64,000 bases of DNA from Clostridium chromiireducens (GTDB taxonomy: Bacteria > Bacillota > Clostridia > Clostridiales > Clostridiaceae): positions 21,943-85,942 of the forward strand of contig NZ_MZGT01000014.1 of NCBI RefSeq assembly GCF_002029255.1. Direction: 5' to 3'. The notes under the pieces are model-generated. The model saw nothing but the letters and a program-made list of their open reading frames with translations. It did no database searches and was not told where the DNA came from. Below are positions 61,382 through 64,000 of this stretch, piece after piece. The position numbers and the translations under genes were made by a program. The stretch's first letter is position 1, and each line of letters starts with the position of its first letter.

Positions 61382-61972
61382 ATGATGAGCAATAATATTG
61401 ATATTATTTTTTTAGGTGATAGTCTAACTTTTGGATACGGAGTAAACAAAAATAACTCTTGGGTATATAAGCTTATTGAAAAACTTTCTTTATCTGCACT
61501 AAATAAAGCCCATAATGGTGAGACAACTACTACAATGCTTACCCGCTACTACAATGATGTTTTAGTTTACTCTCCGCGAAAAATCTTTATAATGGCCGGC
61601 ACAAATGACCTTCTTTTAGGAAGGCAAGTATCTTCAATAATTGATAATATAGAACTAATGATTAAAGATGGAATAGATATTAATTCTGAAATAACTATCG
61701 GGATTCCTCCAAAAATTATTGGTAAAATGGCCAATGATCTCTTTTCTCCCTCTCATCTATATAAATATGCTGAAGATGCTTTATTCTTATTAAAAGAAGA
61801 ACTTATCAGTCTTTGTAATAAATATAAATTATCATTCATCGATTTTTACAATTTAACCTTGGATAGGAATGATATCTACATAGATGGTCTTCACTTAACT
61901 TCTCAAGGGCATGAACTTATGTATGAAGTAGCACTTTTACATTATAAAGGTATTACGAAGAACTTAAAGTGA
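61382..61972 (+). CDS. SGNH/GDSL hydrolase
   Basis: The 196-residue protein has the four SGNH blocks: FLGDSLTFGYG with nucleophile Ser, a Gly region, AGTNDLL with Asn, and DGLHLTSQGH with the Asp-His pair. There is no signal peptide, so it is cytoplasmic. Possible substrates include acyl or acetyl esters; nothing here decides. The start is ATG at 61382 or 61385, with AAAGGA upstream. Its 3' terminator is interrupted by a MITE-like element. Confidence 0.9.
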   Translation: MMSNNIDIIFLGDSLTFGYGVNKNNSWVYKLIEKLSLSALNKAHNGETTTTMLTRYYNDVLVYSPRKIFIMAGTNDLLLGRQVSSIIDNIELMIKDGIDINSEITIGIPPKIIGKMANDLFSPSHLYKYAEDALFLLKEELISLCNKYKLSFIDFYNLTLDRNDIYIDGLHLTSQGHELMYEVALLHYKGITKNLK

Positions 61973-61996
61973 AGCAATGAACAACCGAAATAGAAT

Positions 61997-62164
61997 ACAT
62001 ATATGTTCCTCAGGACTATGAAAAATTTCACTGGGCATATCTAAATGGAAAGTTGCACCCATTTCTGCATGTTCCTGTGGCAAGCACAGGACAAGCAAAA
62101 ACGGAACAGCTTCCCATTAAGATATGCATCAGCTTATTTTTCAATGCCTGCTCCACATATATGT
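61997..62164. mobile_element. MITE-like element with ACATATATGT direct repeats
   Basis: A 148-bp insert (62007-62154) is flanked by the 10-bp direct repeat ACATATATGT (61997-62006 and 62155-62164). Its ends are imperfect inverted repeats of about 45 bp: left TATGAAAAAT...GCATATCTAAATGG and right, reversed, TTGAAAAAT...GCATATCTTAATGG. An internal hairpin is CCTGTG / CACAGG. It encodes no transposase and splits a palindromic terminator. Confidence 0.75.
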
Positions 62165-62292
62165 ATTCTATTTCTTTGTTTTGCTACCACTTTAAGTATT
62201 TTGCAAATATCTCCTAAAGATTATATATGAAATGTATTAAATCATTATAAGTATTGATAAACGGAAAGGCATAAAAATACTTCACAATACCT

Positions 62293-63252
62293 TTAATTTG
62301 TAACCTTCTTTATGTATTGTGCCGCTTTGATTCCACACTCAATTCCGTCTGTCTCTTTCATGTGAAATGCATTTTCTCCGTAAATAATATTTCCACATGC
62401 AAATAATCCATCTATTGATGTTTCAAAATCCACCACCTTAGGACCTGCAATTTCATTATTCATTTTAATATCTAATTTTTTTATTATAGACGTTTCTGGA
62501 AAGAAACCAACTGATAATAATAAGGAGTCACACTCTTTCTCTTCTATTACTTCATTAGTTAAGTTCATAATCTTTACTTTTTCAATTCTATTATTCCCCT
62601 CAATTTCAATTACTCTAGAGTTCTGAATTATAGGAATATCAAATCCATCAATAATACTTACTATTTCAGCATCCGCCATTTCTTTAAATGTCTTTTCTAT
62701 TACTATTCCTTCTATGCTTCCAGCTTCTATTATTAACCTTCTTGCAACTATAAACCCCCATTTATCTTTTGCTATAATAATAGTTTTTCTTCCAGGAAGG
62801 TACCCTTCTAGATTGATTATCCTATGAGCTTCACCTACAGTAAATATACCAGTAAGTCCATTGGTTGGGATTACAACATTTCCTGAATATCTTTCCTTTG
62901 CACCCATAGCAAAAATTATAGATATAGCAGTTATATCCTTAACTCCTTCTTCTGAATTCACGTAAGTAATTACATTATCCTTAGTTACGTCAAGTACTGT
63001 AGTATCCAGAACTATCTGTATACCAAGTTCATTTATCTGTCTCTCTACAAAGTCAACATATTCCGGCCCTGTTACTAATTCCCCTATTAACTTTTTACCA
63101 AATTCATTATGAATAAATTGATTTATTATTCCCCCAACATAATTCTCTCGTTCTATAATTAAGATTCTCTTTATACCTTCCTTTGCAGCTCCAATTGCTG
63201 CTGTCATTCCAGCTATTCCTGCTCCTATAATAACTAAATCGTAATTTGGCAT
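62293..63252 (-). CDS. FAD-dependent oxidoreductase
   Basis: The 319-residue flavoprotein has a Rossmann motif GAGIAGM near the N-terminus, a second nucleotide-binding region and the C-terminal FAD motif IDGLFACGNI. It resembles the NAD(P)/FAD oxidoreductases found with glycerol-3-phosphate dehydrogenases. In that family I recall a GGIxNQC motif; here GGIINQF replaces the Cys. The ATG follows GGAGG. The yedF-like gene lies 24 bp upstream in the same operon. The electron acceptor is unknown. Confidence 0.85.
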   Translation of the reverse strand: MPNYDLVIIGAGIAGMTAAIGAAKEGIKRILIIERENYVGGIINQFIHNEFGKKLIGELVTGPEYVDFVERQINELGIQIVLDTTVLDVTKDNVITYVNSEEGVKDITAISIIFAMGAKERYSGNVVIPTNGLTGIFTVGEAHRIINLEGYLPGRKTIIIAKDKWGFIVARRLIIEAGSIEGIVIEKTFKEMADAEIVSIIDGFDIPIIQNSRVIEIEGNNRIEKVKIMNLTNEVIEEKECDSLLLSVGFFPETSIIKKLDIKMNNEIAGPKVVDFETSIDGLFACGNIIYGENAFHMKETDGIECGIKAAQYIKKVTN

Positions 63253-63276
63253 CCTGATATCCTCCAGTATTAATTC

Positions 63277-63849
63277 CTAAAGTCTTATTAACTTTTTTGC
63301 TCTTTTCATAGCAACAACCATATCATACATACTTGTTATTTCCCCAAAAGTAATTTGATCTGTTAAATTATAATGTTCTAGGGATGTATCATTAATTAAA
63401 AGATTCACTCCCTTTTTATATAAGAGCCTTATCTCTTCCATAGCCATAGAATCCTTATGGAATAGTTTAACAGCTGAATTTAAAAATAGAATTTCTTTTG
63501 GAAGTTTGTCATATTCATTTAGTACCTCGAAGTATTCATTCATTAAAATTTTTCCTAAGTCATCGTCACCTTCTCCGAGTTTCTCTCTTGTTATTAGTAT
63601 TGAGAATATCTCACCCTCATCTTCAACTTCCAAGCACCCTCTTTTTTCTATCTTTATTAAAAACCTATTCTCTTCATTTTCTTCATCTAACTGATATCCT
63701 TTATGTGCTGCATATCTCAAAACATTAGATCTTCCAAGCTCGCTATTTACTATAACAATTGCTTCACCTTCACCAATTGAATTAAAATATTTCTTTATCT
63801 CTCTTATTATTTTTAGATAAGGTAATCCCCTACAATCAATTTCTTTCAT
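63277..63849 (-). CDS. YedF-like protein, catalytic cysteines missing
   Basis: The 190-residue protein has the YedF (selenium-metabolism-associated) two-domain layout. The N-terminal TusA-like domain (1-75) has DCRGLPYLKI where CPxP is expected, so the sulfur-carrying Cys is absent. The C-terminal DsrE-like domain (about 80-190), with GEGDDDLGKILM and ILFLNSAVKLF, reads NDTSLEHY where CGTCLxxY is usual. The fold is clear; sulfurtransferase chemistry is unlikely. The ATG is preceded by AAGGGG. It is cotranscribed with the flavoprotein gene. Confidence 0.85.
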   Translation of the reverse strand: MKEIDCRGLPYLKIIREIKKYFNSIGEGEAIVIVNSELGRSNVLRYAAHKGYQLDEENEENRFLIKIEKRGCLEVEDEGEIFSILITREKLGEGDDDLGKILMNEYFEVLNEYDKLPKEILFLNSAVKLFHKDSMAMEEIRLLYKKGVNLLINDTSLEHYNLTDQITFGEITSMYDMVVAMKRAKKLIRL

Positions 63850-64000
63850 CCTTATAGCCCCTTTACAATATTTTAATCTACTATTAATATATCAAATTTT
63901 AGTAGCTAATTTCTCAAATGTGAGTTTTCGAATTCATAAGTATATTTAATTAACTAATTATACCTTTATTATATAAATTTTTTCTCATTAATAGTATACC
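63850..64000. other. Intergenic at window edge
   Basis: AT-rich sequence upstream of the yedF-like gene. No gene or convincing promoter was resolved. Confidence 0.4.

Noticed and set aside
60664..61972. Prophage remnant suggested by the RusA-like gene
   Set aside because: No integrase, structural or replication phage genes are nearby, and base composition matches the surroundings.
62045..62230. 61-codon plus-strand ORF
   Set aside because: It lies within the MITE-like element and the split terminator, with no ribosome binding site.

Overview
This window is about 30% GC and comes from a chromosome of a spore-forming clostridium. The gene set is that of Clostridium cluster I: a SAM-riboswitch-controlled metK, a complete F-type ATPase operon, a housekeeping thiolase, cyanophycin genes and many sporulation genes. 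The thiolase promoter and the gene content fit the butyric or solventogenic group (C. beijerinckii / C. butyricum-like). That species-level placement is inference. Nearly every gene reads on the minus strand, and no prophage, large transposon or CRISPR array is visible.

Layout. 1-3.9 kb: a recD2-type helicase cut by the window edge, then metK with a long SAM-I riboswitch leader. 3.95-4.7 kb: seven tRNA genes in a tandemly duplicated Tyr-Thr-Val pattern. 4.7-9.6 kb: sporulation genes (yyaC, mbl, spoIIID, spoIIQ, spoIID). 9.7-18.8 kb: murA, ywmB and atpIBEFHAGDC. 19.4-29.3 kb: thlA, wecB, dCMP deaminase, upp, rpiB, the Sua5-type t6A gene, prfA, a DUF1385-PrmC fusion and tdk. 29.4-37.4 kb: rpmE, a glycolipid-type glycosyltransferase, rho, pyrG, a DUF1934 gene, spoIIR and ispE. 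37.5-43.5 kb: cyanophycin synthetase and cyanophycinase, a SPOCS/LysM spore protein and veg. 43.7-47 kb: a GGDEF-EAL protein and yabG. 47-55 kb: a spore-coat cluster with two divergent CotS / glycosyltransferase pairs, another CotS, a pseudokinase-like CotS relative and a DUF2087 regulator. 55-64 kb: an orphan PTS EIIA with a solute-binding protein, HtrA, a catalytically degenerate alpha/beta hydrolase next to tsaD, a RusA-like/zinc-ribbon protein, an SGNH hydrolase, and a flavoprotein/YedF pair lacking the usual cysteines.

How genes work together. prfA and prmC act in translation termination. The Sua5-type protein and TsaD both serve tRNA t6A synthesis. upp, the deaminase, tdk and pyrG are pyrimidine metabolism. 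SpoIID, SpoIIQ, SpoIIID, SpoIIR, YyaC, YabG, the SPOCS protein and the CotS/GT cluster span engulfment, forespore-to-mother-cell signalling and coat assembly.

Least explained by standard annotation: a dispersed ~90-nt structured repeat (four copies, one in the metK leader and one against the rpmE promoter); a 148-bp MITE-like element splitting a terminator hairpin; a promoter-plus-terminator unit at 42.83-42.95 kb that looks like a small RNA gene; a strong orphan promoter antisense to a small ORF; and several proteins that keep a fold but lack catalytic residues (SpoIIQ, alpha/beta hydrolase, YedF, CotS-like pseudokinase). All functional statements come from reading motifs and context; no database search was run.
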